Assembly (NCBI GenBank): GCA_003216725.1
Contig: QCIL01000016.1
Coordinates: 1-34,821 of the forward strand
Direction: 5' to 3'
Source: Prochlorococcus sp. AG-402-L18
GTDB taxonomy: Bacteria; Cyanobacteriota; Cyanobacteriia; PCC-6307; Cyanobiaceae
Length of the DNA: 34,821 nucleotides
Position 1 is the stretch's first letter; every line of letters begins with the position of its first letter. Below the pieces are notes generated by a model, which made no database searches, was not told where the DNA came from, and saw nothing but the letters and a program-made list of their open reading frames with translations. The position numbers and the translations under genes are program-made. Below, in pieces: positions 8,916-19,302 of this stretch.

Positions 8916-9167
8916 TTATTTCTTTCTTTCTTTTTGATCTTCTGAATTGGATGAGCTAGTTGAACCCATACCATATTTTTTCATGAATCTATCAACTCTA
9001 CCTTCTGTATCAAGTATTTTTTGAGTTCCAGTAAAGAAGGGATGATTCCCACTCCAAACATCAACGTGTAATTCAGGTTTAGTTGATCCAGTGGTCATTA
9101 CAACTTCTCCATTACAAATAACTTTTGCATCTGGGTACCATTTTGGATGAATTTCGGATTTGGGCAT
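8916..9167 (-). CDS. rpmE: 50S ribosomal protein L31, zinc-independent (C-minus) form
   Basis: An 83-residue L31, recognisable from IHPKWYPDAKV near the N-terminus and GNHPFFTGTQK and GRVDRFMKKYG later. L31 sits at the intersubunit bridge on the large subunit. Zinc-type L31 has four Cys ligands; here only Cys18 remains and the second pair is replaced in VDVWSGNHPFF, so it should not bind zinc. A low-complexity Ser/Glu/Lys tail ends the protein. It follows rpsI with 9 bp between and is followed by prfA. Confidence 0.96.
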   Translation of the reverse strand: MPKSEIHPKWYPDAKVICNGEVVMTTGSTKPELHVDVWSGNHPFFTGTQKILDTEGRVDRFMKKYGMGSTSSSNSEDQKERKK

Positions 9168-9176
9168 AATAAAATT

Positions 9177-9587
9177 TTAACGCTTAGAGAATTGTGGAGC
9201 CTTTCTGGCTTTTTTGAGACCATACTTTCTTCTTTCTTTTGCTCTAGGGTCTCGACTTAAGTGTCCTTCTGTTTTTAAAGGTTTTCTATTATCTTGGGAT
9301 AATTCACAGAGAGCTCTAGCAGTTCCTTGCTTTATTGCATCTGCTTGTCCCGTCAAGCCACCTCCGTAAACATTAACGAGAATATCATAAGAATTCTCTA
9401 AACCCAAAGTTTGTAATGGTGCTTTTGCTGAACTTAAATGTAAAGGATTGAAGTTTAAATAATCATCACCAGAGCGGCCATTTATTTTTATTTGACCATT
9501 TCCAGGGATTAAACGAACTCTAGCAACAGAAGTTTTTCTTCTTCCAGTACCCCAATAAACAGCTTTGTTTTTTATTTGACTATTCAT
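9177..9587 (-). CDS. rpsI: 30S ribosomal protein S9
   Basis: A 136-residue S9. [15 protein letters not shown] near the start and [10 protein letters not shown] in the middle are conserved, and the end [15 protein letters not shown] carries the basic tail whose terminal Arg reaches the P-site tRNA on the small subunit. It follows rplM with 9 bp between, the near-universal rplM-rpsI pair. Confidence 0.98.
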   Translation of the reverse strand: MNSQIKNKAVYWGTGRRKTSVARVRLIPGNGQIKINGRSGDDYLNFNPLHLSSAKAPLQTLGLENSYDILVNVYGGGLTGQADAIKQGTARALCELSQDNRKPLKTEGHLSRDPRAKERRKYGLKKARKAPQFSKR

Positions 9588-9596
9588 TTTAATTGA

Positions 9597-10028
9597 TTAA
9601 CAATTTAATAATACAGGATTTTGTGCAGCATGAGGATGATCTGAACCTTTATAAACTTTCAATTTCTTAAATTGCTGCCTGCCTAATGAATTATGAGGAA
9701 GCATCCCCTTAACAGCTTGCTCAATAATTCTCTCAGGAATTCTTTCTTGAAGAGATTCAAATTTTTCAACTTTCATTCCTCCTGGCCTTCCAGAATGCCT
9801 TCTATATAATTTTTGAGATGTTTTTTTGCCAGAGACTTCAACTTTCTCAGCATTAACAACAACAACGAAATCACCAGTGTCTAAATGAGGAGTAAAAGTA
9901 GGCTTATTTTTTCCTCTTAAAACGGTTGCTATTTGAGTAGCAAGCCTTCCAAGTGTTTTATCTTTTGCATCAACTAAAAACCAATTCCTCTGAATAGCAT
10001 CTATTGATGGTGTAATTGTTTTATTCAT
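9597..10028 (-). CDS. rplM: 50S ribosomal protein L13
   Basis: A 143-residue L13, an early-binding 23S rRNA protein. Signature parts are [28 protein letters not shown] and [13 protein letters not shown]. It is the first gene of an rplM-rpsI-rpmE-prfA group. A 125-bp gap separates it from truA, and a perfect -10 box lies 24 bp upstream, so the group probably has its own promoter in addition to any read-through. Confidence 0.98.
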   Translation of the reverse strand: MNKTITPSIDAIQRNWFLVDAKDKTLGRLATQIATVLRGKNKPTFTPHLDTGDFVVVVNAEKVEVSGKKTSQKLYRRHSGRPGGMKVEKFESLQERIPERIIEQAVKGMLPHNSLGRQQFKKLKVYKGSDHPHAAQNPVLLNC

Positions 10029-10051
10029 TTATGTAAAATTATCAAAATAAA

Positions 10052-10057
10052 ATTATA
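10052..10057 (-). promoter_or_regulatory. Candidate -10 box of the rplM-rpsI-rpmE-prfA group
   Basis: On the minus strand this reads TATAAT, 24 bp upstream of the rplM ATG, inside the largest gap (125 bp) of the translation cluster. The -35 region is poor (AATAAT at 17 bp spacing), which is common in AT-rich picocyanobacteria. The predicted leader is only about 17 nt and has no Shine-Dalgarno. Confidence 0.4.
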
Positions 10058-10153
10058 TAGATCTTAAATTCTACATTATTGACTAATAATTAAACAATAA
10101 TTTGAGATGATTTAAACAAATCGCAAATCACTTACTTTGATGAGATGATTATG

Positions 10154-10960
10154 TTACGAATAACCTTCAATTGCAAATTTTGGGAAAAGATCATTCCCCT
10201 TTATGTTTTTAAAAACATTTTCTTTATAAACTGCATTAACAAAACATAATCCATTCGCAGGAGCTGATTCGCGAATATCATCTTTCTTTTTATACATCCA
10301 TCTTTCAGTGAACATTTCTGGTGTTATTTTCTTTTCTCCAACTAAAACTAGTTGCCCAACTATTGAACGAACCATTCCATAAAGAAATCCTGTAGCTTTT
10401 ATATCAATAAAAATTAATTCTTTGACTCTCTTTAACTCTATATTTTTTATTGTTGTGACAGATGTCGTTCTATTACTTCCACTTTTCTGAAAAGCAAAAA
10501 AATCATGTTTACCTTCCATACCTTTTAATGCATTTGACATTAAAAATTCATCAAGATATTTTTGATATCTATGCCATGACCATTTATTTAAAAATAAATT
10601 AGGGATTTTACTATTATTAATAACGTATCGATAATGTCTATATATTGCTGAATAGCAAGCATGAAAATTTTTTTTCACCTCAACTGATTCAAGTATTCTT
10701 ATTGTCTGAGGTAATTTATTATTTAATAAACTTGCGTATCGATCACTTGGTATCACAAAATCAATATCAAAATGAATCACTTGTCCAGATGCATGCACTC
10801 CTGCATCTGTTCTGCCAGCAGCAAAAGTTTTTATTTCTTGATTTGATATTTTTAAAAGAGATCTCTCAATTTGCTCTTGAACACTATTAGCATTTCTCTG
10901 TCTTTGCCAACCTGAGTAATTTGAACCATCATATTGAATTATTAAAGCAACTCTCTTCAA
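10154..10960 (-). CDS. truA: tRNA pseudouridine synthase A (positions 38-40)
   Basis: A 268-residue TruA, which converts uridines 38-40 of the tRNA anticodon stem-loop to pseudouridine. The catalytic aspartate is Asp52 in AAGRTDAGVHASGQV; YDGSNYSGWQRQ at the start and FLYGMVRSIVGQLV later are also typical. It lies 41 bp after rplQ on the same strand and is commonly found behind rpoA-rplQ in bacteria. The region after it holds a new promoter candidate for rplM. Confidence 0.97.
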   Translation of the reverse strand: MKRVALIIQYDGSNYSGWQRQRNANSVQEQIERSLLKISNQEIKTFAAGRTDAGVHASGQVIHFDIDFVIPSDRYASLLNNKLPQTIRILESVEVKKNFHACYSAIYRHYRYVINNSKIPNLFLNKWSWHRYQKYLDEFLMSNALKGMEGKHDFFAFQKSGSNRTTSVTTIKNIELKRVKELIFIDIKATGFLYGMVRSIVGQLVLVGEKKITPEMFTERWMYKKKDDIRESAPANGLCFVNAVYKENVFKNIKGNDLFPKFAIEGYS

Positions 10961-11001
10961 AAGATATTTTTGGATTCTAAGTATTTATCTTGTTGATCAA
11001 T

Positions 11002-11352
11002 TTAAACAAGTTCAATAATAGCCATTTGAGCATTGTCACCTTTTCTAGAGACAGTTCTCACAATTCGAGTGTATCCGCCTTTTCTATCTCCATACCTTTC
11101 TTGAGCCTTTTCAAATAATGAATGAACTAACTTTTTATCATAAATATATCCAATAGCTCTTCTTCGAGCAGATAAAGTACCTTCTTTTGCTAAAGAAATC
11201 ATTCTTTCAGCTTCATTTCTTAAAGCTTTAGCTCTAGCTTTAGTAGTAGTTACTCTCCCCTCTCTTATAAGTTGAGTAGTTAAGCCTCTTAAAAGAGCTT
11301 TTCTTTGATCTGCAGGTTTACTTAAAAGAGGAATTCTAAGTTGATGTCTCAT
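11002..11352 (-). CDS. rplQ: 50S ribosomal protein L17
   Basis: A 116-residue L17: [20 protein letters not shown] at the start, the conserved [17 protein letters not shown], and GGYTRIVRT near the end. It binds 23S rRNA near the exit side of the large subunit. It follows rpoA with 15 bp between, the standard alpha-operon order. Confidence 0.98.
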   Translation of the reverse strand: MRHQLRIPLLSKPADQRKALLRGLTTQLIREGRVTTTKARAKALRNEAERMISLAKEGTLSARRRAIGYIYDKKLVHSLFEKAQERYGDRKGGYTRIVRTVSRKGDNAQMAIIELV

Positions 11353-11367
11353 AATCTCGAAAGTTTG

Positions 11368-12306
11368 TTAAACAGAAGTTCTGCTTTGCGGGATCGATAT
11401 CCCTATTCGCTCAAGAGCTTCAATAACCTCATCTGCAGATTTTGAACCGAAGTTTTTTATTTCTAAAAGATCTTCGTAACTAAATCCCATTAGATCAGAA
11501 ACTGAATTGACTTGAGCTCTTTTTAAACAATTATAAGCTCTAACGGACAAGTTTAGTTCTTCTAGAGGAATTTGTGCTTCAGGAGAAGGTTCTGGTTCTT
11601 CAGGAATCTCTTCTACCATCGTAACAGTTGCTAAAGGCTGAAATAACTCAATAAGTTGATTAGCTGCTTCAGCAATTGCATCATCTGGACTAGTAGACCC
11701 ATCAGTAACTACTTCCATTTTTAATCTTTCTCTTCCAACTCCACCCTCTGCAACAGCAGTTTCATCGATGGTAAAGTTTACTCTTTTTACAGGCATAAAA
11801 ACAGCATCAATTTGAAGCAAATCAATTGCAGTAGTTTCCTCATTCCTTCGGTCAACTGGTCTATAGCCAACACCTCTCTCAACATGAATTTCAAGCTCCA
11901 AATTATGGCCTGCTTGAATAGTTGCTATAGGCTTCTCTCCATCAACAATTTCAACTTGAGAAGAAAATTGAATATCATTTGCCTTGACTTCCATTGGGCC
12001 ACTAGCAATTAACCTTCCAATCTCAAGTTCTTGATTAGAACTTTTGAGAGAGAGTTGCTTACAATTTAACATTATATCTAAAACATCTTCTCTAACTCCT
12101 GGGATGGTGGCATATTCATGATTAATTCCTGCAATTCTCACAGCAGTGACTGCGCTACCTTCAAGTCCCCCCATGAGAACTCTTCTTAGAGAATTACCTA
12201 GAGTTGTAGCTTGTCCCCTCTCTAAGGGACCAATTAAAAATGTTCCTGTTTGGGAGTGATCATCTGCTGTTTGATAATCAATTCTGTCAATCTGGTATTG
12301 CAACAC
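11368..12306 (-). CDS. rpoA: DNA-directed RNA polymerase subunit alpha
   Basis: A 312-residue alpha subunit. The N-terminal assembly domain shows [19 protein letters not shown] and later [11 protein letters not shown] flexible acidic linker ([16 protein letters not shown]) joins it to the C-terminal domain at about residues 245-305, with [15 protein letters not shown] (upstream-DNA contact helix) and [15 protein letters not shown]. Alpha dimerises to start core polymerase assembly. It sits after rpsM-rpsK, and unlike E. coli there is no rpsD between rpsK and rpoA. Confidence 0.99.
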   Translation of the reverse strand: MLQYQIDRIDYQTADDHSQTGTFLIGPLERGQATTLGNSLRRVLMGGLEGSAVTAVRIAGINHEYATIPGVREDVLDIMLNCKQLSLKSSNQELEIGRLIASGPMEVKANDIQFSSQVEIVDGEKPIATIQAGHNLELEIHVERGVGYRPVDRRNEETTAIDLLQIDAVFMPVKRVNFTIDETAVAEGGVGRERLKMEVVTDGSTSPDDAIAEAANQLIELFQPLATVTMVEEIPEEPEPSPEAQIPLEELNLSVRAYNCLKRAQVNSVSDLMGFSYEDLLEIKNFGSKSADEVIEALERIGISIPQSRTSV

Positions 12307-12355
12307 GGAAAATAAAAAAGAATAAAAGTTTGAGTGTGATGAAAATGGTTAAGAA

Positions 12356-12748
12356 TTAAACGCGTCGGCGTTTAGGTCTTCTACATCCATTATGAGGTAA
12401 TGGAGTAACATCTCTTATTAGAGTTATTTCTAAACCGGCTACTTGTAAAGCTCTTATGGCGGTTTCCCTACCTGAGCCAGGTCCTCTAACTAAGACTTCA
12501 ATTTGTCTCATACCTTGGTCAAGTGCTCTTTTTGCTGCTGCTTCTGCAGCTGTTTGAGCAGCGAATGGGGTTCCTTTTCTCGCACCTTTGAAACCACTTG
12601 CCCCAGCAGAAGACCATGAAATTACATGGCCAGAAGTATCACTAATGGATACTATTGTGTTGTTGAAAGTACTTTGAATATGAACAACACCATTTGGAAC
12701 ATTACGCTTTGATTTTTTTGAACCTGTTTTTTTAACTTGAGCCGCCAT
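12356..12748 (-). CDS. rpsK: 30S ribosomal protein S11
   Basis: A 130-residue S11 of the small-subunit platform, near the mRNA exit. Conserved parts are [33 protein letters not shown] and the C-terminus [14 protein letters not shown]. It follows rpsM with 44 bp between, which contain a run of TTAA repeats. Confidence 0.98.
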   Translation of the reverse strand: MAAQVKKTGSKKSKRNVPNGVVHIQSTFNNTIVSISDTSGHVISWSSAGASGFKGARKGTPFAAQTAAEAAAKRALDQGMRQIEVLVRGPGSGRETAIRALQVAGLEITLIRDVTPLPHNGCRRPKRRRV

Positions 12749-12776
12749 AATAATTTAGATGAATAAGATAATTTAT

Positions 12777-12795
12777 TTAATTAATTAATTAATTA
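12777..12795. repeat. Short TTAA tandem repeat
   Basis: Nearly five copies of TTAA lie in the rpsM-rpsK gap and run into the rpsM stop codon. Probably ordinary AT-rich slippage sequence; it may vary between strains. Confidence 0.5.
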
Positions 12796-13158
12796 TTTTT
12801 TCCTGCCTGCAACTGTTTTCCTAGATCCTCTTCTTGTTCTAGCATTAGTTCTTGTTCTTTGTCCACGAACTGGAAGACTCATTCTATGTCTCCGTCCTCT
12901 TACACAACCAATATCTTGCAAACGTTTAAGAGCCATTCCCTCTTTTCGTCTTAAATCACCTTCTAAAGTGAAATCTTCGGATGCACCTCTTAATTTCTGA
13001 ACATCTCCATCTGAAAGATCTTTCACACGAGTATCTGGATTAACTCCTGTTTTGTCAAGAATCATCTTTGACCTTGTTAGACCAATTCCATAGACGTATG
13101 TGAGTGCAATTTCTACTCGCTTATCACGAGGTATGTCAATTCCTGCAATCCTGGCCAC
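12793..13158 (-). CDS. rpsM: 30S ribosomal protein S13
   Basis: A 121-residue S13 in the 30S head, contacting L5 across bridge B1b and the P-site tRNA through its basic tail. It starts [35 protein letters not shown] sequence appears here as [19 protein letters not shown], and it ends [13 protein letters not shown]. It is preceded by rpmJ and followed by rpsK. Confidence 0.98.
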   Translation of the reverse strand: MARIAGIDIPRDKRVEIALTYVYGIGLTRSKMILDKTGVNPDTRVKDLSDGDVQKLRGASEDFTLEGDLRRKEGMALKRLQDIGCVRGRRHRMSLPVRGQRTRTNARTRRGSRKTVAGRKK

Positions 13159-13203
13159 GTTTTTTTGATTAAGTAAATGTTTTAATTAATTTCGTCAAAG
13201 ATT

Positions 13204-13320
13204 TTAACCCTGACGTTGTTTATTGCGAGGTCTTTTCTTGTTAATAACATAGATACGACCTCTTCTCCTTACGATCTGATCGTCAGGACTAATTTTTTTG
13301 ACTGAAGATCTGACCTTCAT
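13204..13320 (-). CDS. rpmJ: 50S ribosomal protein L36, cysteine-free form
   Basis: A 38-codon gene found by reading the minus strand between adk and rpsM. The product begins [17 protein letters not shown] and ends RPRNKQRQG, the L36 frame. L36 is the smallest large-subunit protein and helps organise 23S rRNA. The zinc-binding residues of ordinary L36 (Cys-x2-Cys, Cys, His) are absent: the CxxC position reads SPDD and there is no Cys at all. This is the zinc-independent C-minus type. Its place between adk and rpsM is the standard one, though infA, often found there, is missing. Confidence 0.96.
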
Positions 13321-13362
13321 TGGGTAGTTGAAAGAACAATGATTATATATCCTACAACATCA

Positions 13363-13911
13363 TCAAGCCATTTTTTGCTTAATATCAGCAGAAACTGTTT
13401 TTAAATCACCATCCGCATTTATATATTGTAGTAAAGATAGACTTTTATAATATTCTATTAATGGTTCTGTAGTTTCTTTATAAATATTTAGTCGGGTTTT
13501 GATAGTTTCTTCATTATCATCTTTTCTACCTCTCATAAGTAAACGTTTGATTAAAACTTCTTCTGGAATATCTAAATAAAAAACAATTTCCAAAGGTTGA
13601 TTAATATTTAGGAGAACTTGATTTAAAGAATTGATTTGTGACAAATTTCTTGGATATCCATCCAATATCCAACCTTTATTATCAGTACAAAGATTTTTCT
13701 TAACGATTTCTAAAACTAATTGATCTTTGACAAGTTCTCCTCTATTCATAATATCTTTAACTTGGTTTCCTAATTCAGTATTAGAATCAATTTCTTTTCT
13801 TAATAATTCTCCTGTAGATAAATGTAAATAAGAATTAGTTTTGCTTATTATTGCAGCTTGAGTTCCTTTACCTGCTCCAGGAGGTCCTAAAAATAGTAAG
13901 TGCTTTTTCAT
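13363..13911 (-). CDS. adk: Adenylate kinase, short-lid form
   Basis: A 182-residue kinase that interconverts ATP + AMP and 2 ADP in the cytoplasm. The P-loop is GPPGAGKGT (residues 9-17); [12 protein letters not shown] and the AMP-binding DGYPRN are present. The lid segment is short ([17 protein letters not shown]), without the inserted four-Cys zinc lid of some bacterial enzymes. Its ATG overlaps the secY stop by one base (TAATG), so translation is likely coupled to secY. Confidence 0.98.
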   Translation of the reverse strand: MKKHLLFLGPPGAGKGTQAAIISKTNSYLHLSTGELLRKEIDSNTELGNQVKDIMNRGELVKDQLVLEIVKKNLCTDNKGWILDGYPRNLSQINSLNQVLLNINQPLEIVFYLDIPEEVLIKRLLMRGRKDDNEETIKTRLNIYKETTEPLIEYYKSLSLLQYINADGDLKTVSADIKQKMA

Positions 13912-15230
13912 TAATTATTTACCAGAACCTCATACCTCTGAGAAATAACGTAGGTTTGAATTTGTTTAGCAGTATCTATAGCAACTCCCACAAGAATTAA
14001 AAGCGAAGTTGCTCCTAATCCTTGAAAAGTTTGAACATTTGTTGCTCTTTCAACAGCTGCAGGAATTATGGCAACTGACCCTAAGAATAAACCTCCTAAC
14101 AATGTAAGTCTATTTTGTATCCCAGATAAATAACTGACGGTTTTACTTCCAGGTCTAACTCCAGGAACAGCAACTCCACCTTTTTTTAGGTTTGAGGCTA
14201 CGTCAACAGGATTAATTGTAAGAGAAGCATAAAAATAAGAAAATCCTAAAATTAACGCAAAAAAGGTGAATGCATATGGCCAAGGATTTGATGATCCAGG
14301 ATTTAAACTACTAGCAAACTTTATAAGTAATGGATTACCAGTTACGTTTGCAATAGTTATAGGTAGAAATATTAAGGCTGATGCAAATATAATTGGCATA
14401 ACTCCTCCAGCATTTAATTTTAATGGAAGATAACTTTGCCTGGTGGGCAATAATGAAGAATTTCCAATCTGTCTTTTAGCGCTAACAATCGGAATACGTC
14501 TTGCTCCTTCTTGTACAAAAATTATCCCAACTATTGTAAGTAAAAAGACTATTAATAAGACGATAATGCCAAGTACATCCCCTCTATCTCCAGTTTGCGC
14601 TTTCTCAATCGTTGAACTAAGGGCTTTTGGCAAAGTCGCAACAATATTTAAGAAAATAACTAATGAGGCGCCTTGGCCTATTCCCTTTTCTGTGATAATT
14701 TCGCTGAACCACATAACTATCATTGATCCAGTAACCAAAGCAATTGATGTCTGCAAAACAAATACAGTTTCAGTTATCCCCTCTACAGCATATTGTCTTA
14801 GGATTAATGAGAAGATTATACTTTGAAGAAATCCCCATCCTAGTGAAACATACCTTGTTATTTGAGCTATTTTTCTTCTCCCTGCCTCACCTTCATTTTT
14901 TTGCAAATCTTCCAGAACTGGCAAAGAGGCAGTTAATAATTGAATAATAATCGATGCATTAATAAAAGGTAAAATACCTAGAGCGAATATTCCTAAAGTA
15001 GAAATTCCGCCACCTGTGAAAATATCTAAAAACCCAATTAATTGGCCTCCCTGATCTATAAAACTTTTAAAAGCAACTCTATCTATACCTGGCATGGGAA
15101 TATAAATACCTAGCCTTACTAAAAGTAGGAGACCTAAAGTAGTTAAAACTCTATTTCGTAATTCTTTATTAAGGAATAATTGAGAAATTATTTCTGATGC
15201 GCTTGGATTTCTACTTTTGTTGATTAACAT
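13911..15230 (-). CDS. secY: Preprotein translocase subunit SecY
   Basis: A 439-residue membrane protein with about ten hydrophobic helices, the channel of the Sec translocon in the plasma and thylakoid membranes. Typical motifs are the N-terminal [26 protein letters not shown] near residue 48, [20 protein letters not shown], and [13 protein letters not shown] in the cytosolic loop. It follows rplO with 34 bp between, and its stop overlaps adk. Confidence 0.98.
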   Translation of the reverse strand: MLINKSRNPSASEIISQLFLNKELRNRVLTTLGLLLLVRLGIYIPMPGIDRVAFKSFIDQGGQLIGFLDIFTGGGISTLGIFALGILPFINASIIIQLLTASLPVLEDLQKNEGEAGRRKIAQITRYVSLGWGFLQSIIFSLILRQYAVEGITETVFVLQTSIALVTGSMIVMWFSEIITEKGIGQGASLVIFLNIVATLPKALSSTIEKAQTGDRGDVLGIIVLLIVFLLTIVGIIFVQEGARRIPIVSAKRQIGNSSLLPTRQSYLPLKLNAGGVMPIIFASALIFLPITIANVTGNPLLIKFASSLNPGSSNPWPYAFTFFALILGFSYFYASLTINPVDVASNLKKGGVAVPGVRPGSKTVSYLSGIQNRLTLLGGLFLGSVAIIPAAVERATNVQTFQGLGATSLLILVGVAIDTAKQIQTYVISQRYEVLVNN

Positions 15231-15264
15231 ATTAAATTTTACTAAATTCAGAAGTTTATCTATT

Positions 15265-15720
15265 TCATTTAGTGATTATTTCACAAGAACCGCCAACATC
15301 TTCAATCTTTTTTTTAGCAATTTTTGTAAATGCATGTGCTTGAACTTTTAATTTCACATTAACTTCACCGTTTCCTAATACTTTCAGGGGAAACTTGGGT
15401 TTAAACAACACCCCCTTCTTAACGAGTGTGTCTAAATTTACTGTGTCATTTTCCTTAAATTGAGTTAACTTACTTAAATTAACAATTGAATAATTCTTTT
15501 GATTAATTATCTCAAAGTGCTTCAATTTAGGGACTCTTCTATACAAAGGCATTTGACCTCCTTCAAATCCAGGACGAGTGGGTCTTCCAGAACGAGATTT
15601 CTGTCCTCTCATACCAAAACCACAAGAAGCTCCTTGGCCTGCTGCAATGCCCCTACCCTTTCTTAATTTTTTCTTCCTTGATCCAAGGTTTGATTTAAGT
15701 GTGTTTAATGTTGAAGTCAT
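15265..15720 (-). CDS. rplO: 50S ribosomal protein L15
   Basis: A 151-residue L15: [20 protein letters not shown] near the start and [19 protein letters not shown] in the middle. It is a late-assembling protein of the 23S core. It directly follows rpsE with 5 bp between, so there is no room for rpmD (L30), which sits here in E. coli; L30 is generally absent from cyanobacteria and plastids. Confidence 0.98.
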   Translation of the reverse strand: MTSTLNTLKSNLGSRKKKLRKGRGIAAGQGASCGFGMRGQKSRSGRPTRPGFEGGQMPLYRRVPKLKHFEIINQKNYSIVNLSKLTQFKENDTVNLDTLVKKGVLFKPKFPLKVLGNGEVNVKLKVQAHAFTKIAKKKIEDVGGSCEIITK

Positions 15721-15725
15721 AATAT

Positions 15726-16334
15726 TCAGGAGTAAAGCTGCTCAAGAGAGATTCCTCTCTCTCTTGACGCTGATTTATGTGTTCTTAGTTGTGAAAGAGC
15801 AATCATTGCAGCTCTAGCATTATTGAGAGGAGTTTTGCTACCTAATCTTTTAGCTAAAACATTTTTTATACCTGCAAGTTCTAAAACTGTTCTGATAGAT
15901 CCTCCAGCAATTACACCTGTACCAGGTGCTGCAGGTCTTATTAGAACATTTGCTGCTCCATCTCTTCCTAAAGATAATGTAGGTATTGAATTATTAGGTG
16001 TTAAAGGTACTCTAACAAGATGTTTTTTACCATCTGAAACACCTTTTTTAACGGCCCCAATAACATCTCCTGCCTTACCTACACCTACGCCAACTTGTCC
16101 TTTTTCATTACCAACTACAACAATTGCTCTAAAACTCATTTTTTTTCCACCTTTTACAGTTTTAGATACTCTCCTTATCTGTACAACTCGCTCTTGCCAC
16201 TCAGTATCTCTTTCATTTTTTGATTCGTTCCTACGATTCTTTCTTCGATTATTTTTCTTTTGCTCGTTGGAGTTATTGGAGGAAAAGTTATCTATTTTTT
16301 CCTTATTTTCTAGTTTTGATGGAGTTTCAGTCAT
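15726..16334 (-). CDS. rpsE: 30S ribosomal protein S5
   Basis: A 202-residue S5, longer than the E. coli protein (167) because of a charged Asn/Lys/Glu-rich N-terminal extension of about 45 residues. The core has [20 protein letters not shown], the S5 double-stranded RNA-binding start, and [37 protein letters not shown]5 lines the mRNA entry channel and influences decoding accuracy. It follows rplR with 13 bp between. Confidence 0.98.
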   Translation of the reverse strand: MTETPSKLENKEKIDNFSSNNSNEQKKNNRRKNRRNESKNERDTEWQERVVQIRRVSKTVKGGKKMSFRAIVVVGNEKGQVGVGVGKAGDVIGAVKKGVSDGKKHLVRVPLTPNNSIPTLSLGRDGAANVLIRPAAPGTGVIAGGSIRTVLELAGIKNVLAKRLGSKTPLNNARAAMIALSQLRTHKSASRERGISLEQLYS

Positions 16335-16347
16335 GATAAAAATAATT

Positions 16348-16716
16348 TTAGAATTTTAAGCCAGCATCACGAGCAGCTTCTGCAAGTGCTTTAACTCTTC
16401 CATGGTATAGGTTACCACCACGATCAAAAATAACTTGCTTGATACCTTGTTTTATTGCCCTTTTAGCTAATAATTTGCCTACTTGGGAAGATGAATCACA
16501 ATTAGAGGAAAGCTTATCAGATGCACCTTTAAGTTCTTTGTCAACTGTTGAAGCCGAACAAATAGTTTTCTGAGCATTATCGTCTATCACTTGGGCATAT
16601 ATATGATTATTAGAACGAAAAACTGATAATCTTGGACGAGCTTCGCTACCAATTAAAAATCTCCTTAGCCTTCTATGTCGTTTTTGAGTTTGAAGTTTTC
16701 TTGAAAGTTTAGTCAT
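16348..16716 (-). CDS. rplR: 50S ribosomal protein L18
   Basis: A 122-residue L18, which with L5 attaches 5S rRNA to the large subunit. Typical parts are [20 protein letters not shown] and the C-terminal [20 protein letters not shown]. It is placed between rplF and rpsE in the normal spc order. Confidence 0.98.
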   Translation of the reverse strand: MTKLSRKLQTQKRHRRLRRFLIGSEARPRLSVFRSNNHIYAQVIDDNAQKTICSASTVDKELKGASDKLSSNCDSSSQVGKLLAKRAIKQGIKQVIFDRGGNLYHGRVKALAEAARDAGLKF

Positions 16717-16730
16717 TGTTTTAAATCAAA

Positions 16731-17270
16731 TTATTTTTTGCCAGATTTACCAGCTTTTCTGAGAATTTGTTCATCATGGTATTTAATCCCTTTTCCTTTA
16801 TAAGGCTCTGGTGGTCTAATTGATCTGATTTTTGCTGCTTCATTACCAACAATCTCCTTATCAATTCCAGATACAATAACGTTAGTATTACTCTCAACTT
16901 TGTATGTTATACCATCGGGGGGGGTCATTTCTACAGGATGACTATATCCTGCACTAACAACTAAATTGTTTCCTTTTACTTGAGCTCTAGATCCAACGCC
17001 TACTATTTCTAATTTCTTGGTAAAACCTTTGCTAACGCCTTCAACCATATTTGCAATTAAAGCTCTACAAAGTCCATGTCTTTGCCTCGAATATATTTTT
17101 GTCGTAGTAGGACTAACAATAACAGTATTATCCTTCTTATTAAAACTTACTCCCTCAGGCATTATGCGTCTTAATTCTCCCTTAGGGCCTTTAACTGTTA
17201 CTGTCAAACCATCAAACTCAATTGATACTTTTTCTGGAATTAGTACTGGTGTTTTTCCAATTCTTGACAT
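16731..17270 (-). CDS. rplF: 50S ribosomal protein L6
   Basis: A 179-residue L6: [20 protein letters not shown] at the start and [20 protein letters not shown] at the end, two repeats of the L6 fold. It lies near the sarcin-ricin loop and the factor-binding site. It follows rpsH with 12 bp between. Confidence 0.98.
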   Translation of the reverse strand: MSRIGKTPVLIPEKVSIEFDGLTVTVKGPKGELRRIMPEGVSFNKKDNTVIVSPTTTKIYSRQRHGLCRALIANMVEGVSKGFTKKLEIVGVGSRAQVKGNNLVVSAGYSHPVEMTPPDGITYKVESNTNVIVSGIDKEIVGNEAAKIRSIRPPEPYKGKGIKYHDEQILRKAGKSGKK

Positions 17271-17282
17271 AATTAATTCTCC

Positions 17283-17684
17283 TTAATAAACATAACAAAG
17301 TACTTCACCGCCAACGCCTTGTTTTCTAGCATCGCGATCACTCATAACACCCTTAGAGGTTGATATTATAGCAACTCCAAGTCCACCAAGTACTTTTGGT
17401 AATCCTTTATTGTTTTTATAAATTCTTAATCCCGGCTTACTAACTCTTTGCATCGACCTTATTGTAGGAAATTTATTTTTTCCACTATATTTAAGACCTA
17501 ATATTATTTGTGATTTATATCCTTCACCCTCTTCATTTATATCTGTGATAAAGCCCTCCTTTTGAAGTACTTTTGCAATGCTTAAAGACATTTTTGAGGC
17601 TGGTATTGAAGTAGTTGAATGCTTTTTTTGGCTCGCATTTCTTATACGAGTAAGCATATCTGAAATTGGATCGTGATTTGACAT
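17283..17684 (-). CDS. rpsH: 30S ribosomal protein S8
   Basis: A 133-residue S8, a primary binder of the 16S central domain. [13 protein letters not shown] at the start and [20 protein letters not shown] at the end are diagnostic. It follows rplE after 9 bp, so rpsN (S14), which lies between them in E. coli, is absent at this locus. S8 autoregulates the spc operon in E. coli; whether that holds here is not visible. Confidence 0.98.
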   Translation of the reverse strand: MSNHDPISDMLTRIRNASQKKHSTTSIPASKMSLSIAKVLQKEGFITDINEEGEGYKSQIILGLKYSGKNKFPTIRSMQRVSKPGLRIYKNNKGLPKVLGGLGVAIISTSKGVMSDRDARKQGVGGEVLCYVY

Positions 17685-17693
17685 AATTAAAAA

Positions 17694-18233
17694 TTAATTC
17701 TTACTAAAAGGCATTCCTAACTCTTGTAAAAGAGCTTTACCCTCTTGATCTGTTGATGCACTTGTAACAATGGTGATATCCATTCCTCTTATAGATTCAA
17801 CTTTATCAAATGAGATTTCAGGGAAAATCAATTGTTCTTTGACCCCTAAAGTGTAATTTCCCCTGCCATCAAAACTTTTTGGATTAACACCTCTGAAATC
17901 TCTTATTCTTGGTAAAGCAAGATTTATAAATCTTTCTAAGAATGAATACATCCTATCTCCTCTCAAAGTAACAGTACATCCAATAGGCATACCTTCTCTA
18001 ATTTTAAATCCTGCAATAGCCTTTTTAGCTCTGGTAACAAGAGCTTTTTGACCAGTAATGGTTGCCATTTCATTTAAAGAAGCTTCTAGAGCTTTAGAAT
18101 TCGAAGCTGCCTCTCCAAGACCTCTATTGACATTAACTTTGACAACTTTTGGAACTTGATGAATATTTTTGAGACCAAGATCCTTTAAAAGTTTTGGTCT
18201 TATTGTTTCTTTGTAGCGATTTTTAAGAGTCAT
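17694..18233 (-). CDS. rplE: 50S ribosomal protein L5
   Basis: A 179-residue L5 of the 5S rRNA complex, contacting S13 in bridge B1b. Typical segments are [49 protein letters not shown] and [21 protein letters not shown] 73-bp gap separates it from rplX, longer than most in this cluster. Confidence 0.98.
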   Translation of the reverse strand: MTLKNRYKETIRPKLLKDLGLKNIHQVPKVVKVNVNRGLGEAASNSKALEASLNEMATITGQKALVTRAKKAIAGFKIREGMPIGCTVTLRGDRMYSFLERFINLALPRIRDFRGVNPKSFDGRGNYTLGVKEQLIFPEISFDKVESIRGMDITIVTSASTDQEGKALLQELGMPFSKN

Positions 18234-18306
18234 AATTTTTTGGAATTCTGGTCTTTGTCAGAATTGAGAAATTAGGAAAAGTTTAAATCTGGTTTTTGAT
18301 GAAAAA

Positions 18307-18663
18307 TTAATCAATTACTTCACCAGTTTTTTTTAATTTTCTCTTCTTAACTCCTTCTTTATCAATAAAGTATTCAATTTTACTGGTCAGGTTCTTATCC
18401 TTTGAGAAAAACATCACATTAGATGCATGCAAGGATGCCTCTTCAGTTAGAATTCTACCAGTTTCCCCTTCCTGAGTAGGTTTTATATGTTTTGTTCTCA
18501 AATTAATCCCTTTAACAACAACTCTGTTTTCAAGGGGTATGGTTTTAATAACTTCTCCAGTTTTACCTTTATCTTTTCCATTAATTACCTTTACTAAATC
18601 TCCAGTTTTAATTCTCATTTTTATTCTTTGGAAATTTTTCTTTTGTTTAAATGAGTCCAACAT
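18307..18663 (-). CDS. rplX: 50S ribosomal protein L24
   Basis: A 118-residue L24, an early-assembly protein at the 5' end of 23S rRNA. The KOW motif region reads [20 protein letters not shown] from residue 16, followed by [12 protein letters not shown]. The ATG chosen immediately follows the rplN stop (TAA-ATG), favouring coupled translation. Met16 (18618), where homology to shorter L24s begins, is the alternative start. Confidence 0.95.
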   Translation of the reverse strand: MLDSFKQKKNFQRIKMRIKTGDLVKVINGKDKGKTGEVIKTIPLENRVVVKGINLRTKHIKPTQEGETGRILTEEASLHASNVMFFSKDKNLTSKIEYFIDKEGVKKRKLKKTGEVID

Positions 18664-19029
18664 TTAAATTACCTCCGGAGCAAGAGAAACAATCTTGGTG
18701 TAGTTTTTATCCCTAAGCTCTCTTGCAACAGGGCCAAAAACTCTTGTTCCTTTAGGATTTTTGTCTTCATTAATTAAAACAGCAGCATTATCATCGAATC
18801 TTATTGAATTGCCAGTAGCTCTTCTTAAAGTTGCTTTTGTCCTGACGATCACAGCTTTCACCACCTCTGATTTTTTAACTCCCATGTTAGGAAGAGCATC
18901 TTTAACAGATGCGACAATCACATCCCCGACGTGAGCATATCTTCGATTAGAGCCTAAGACTCTTATACATTGTAGTCTTTTAGCCCCACTATTATCAGCA
19001 ACTGTTAAATAGGTTTCTTGTTGAATCAT
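18664..19029 (-). CDS. rplN: 50S ribosomal protein L14
   Basis: A 121-residue L14, on the subunit interface next to L19. [35 protein letters not shown] and [20 protein letters not shown] are near-universal. It overlaps rpsQ by 4 bp (ATGA) and abuts rplX, so this trio is very likely translationally coupled. Confidence 0.99.
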   Translation of the reverse strand: MIQQETYLTVADNSGAKRLQCIRVLGSNRRYAHVGDVIVASVKDALPNMGVKKSEVVKAVIVRTKATLRRATGNSIRFDDNAAVLINEDKNPKGTRVFGPVARELRDKNYTKIVSLAPEVI

Positions 19030-19292
19030 TTTTTATCCTCCTTAGTCTGGATTGATTTATTTAAAATTTCTTGAATTGCCCATCTTTTATGAGCACTCAA
19101 TGGTCTTGTTTCAATGATTTTCACTCTATCACCTAGAACACAAGTATTCTCTGGATCATGTGCTTTATACCTTGTGGTTCTACTTACAATCTTTTTATAA
19201 GTTGGATGTGGATATCTGTTGATCACAGCAACAACAACTGTTTTATCCATTTTGTCGCTTACAACAGTACCAATTCTTTCTTTAAGTGCCAT
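19026..19292 (-). CDS. rpsQ: 30S ribosomal protein S17
   Basis: An 88-residue S17, a primary 16S binder. It begins [20 protein letters not shown] and contains [10 protein letters not shown] and [11 protein letters not shown]. It is followed by a 4-bp overlap with rplN and preceded by rpmC with 10 bp between. Confidence 0.98.
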   Translation of the reverse strand: MALKERIGTVVSDKMDKTVVVAVINRYPHPTYKKIVSRTTRYKAHDPENTCVLGDRVKIIETRPLSAHKRWAIQEILNKSIQTKEDKK

Positions 19293-19302
19293 AATTAAAT
19301 AT

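Noticed and set aside
8920..8935. TTTC repeats at the end of rpmE as a regulatory repeat
   Set aside because: They encode the Lys/Glu-rich tail of L31 and look like simple low-complexity coding sequence.
13321..13362. infA hidden between adk and rpmJ
   Set aside because: The gap is only 42 bp, too short for the roughly 70-codon infA.
15823..16359. 178-codon plus-strand frame opposite rpsE
   Set aside because: It mirrors the rpsE coding sequence exactly and shows the hydrophobic, Pro/Leu/Phe-rich bias of an antisense shadow.
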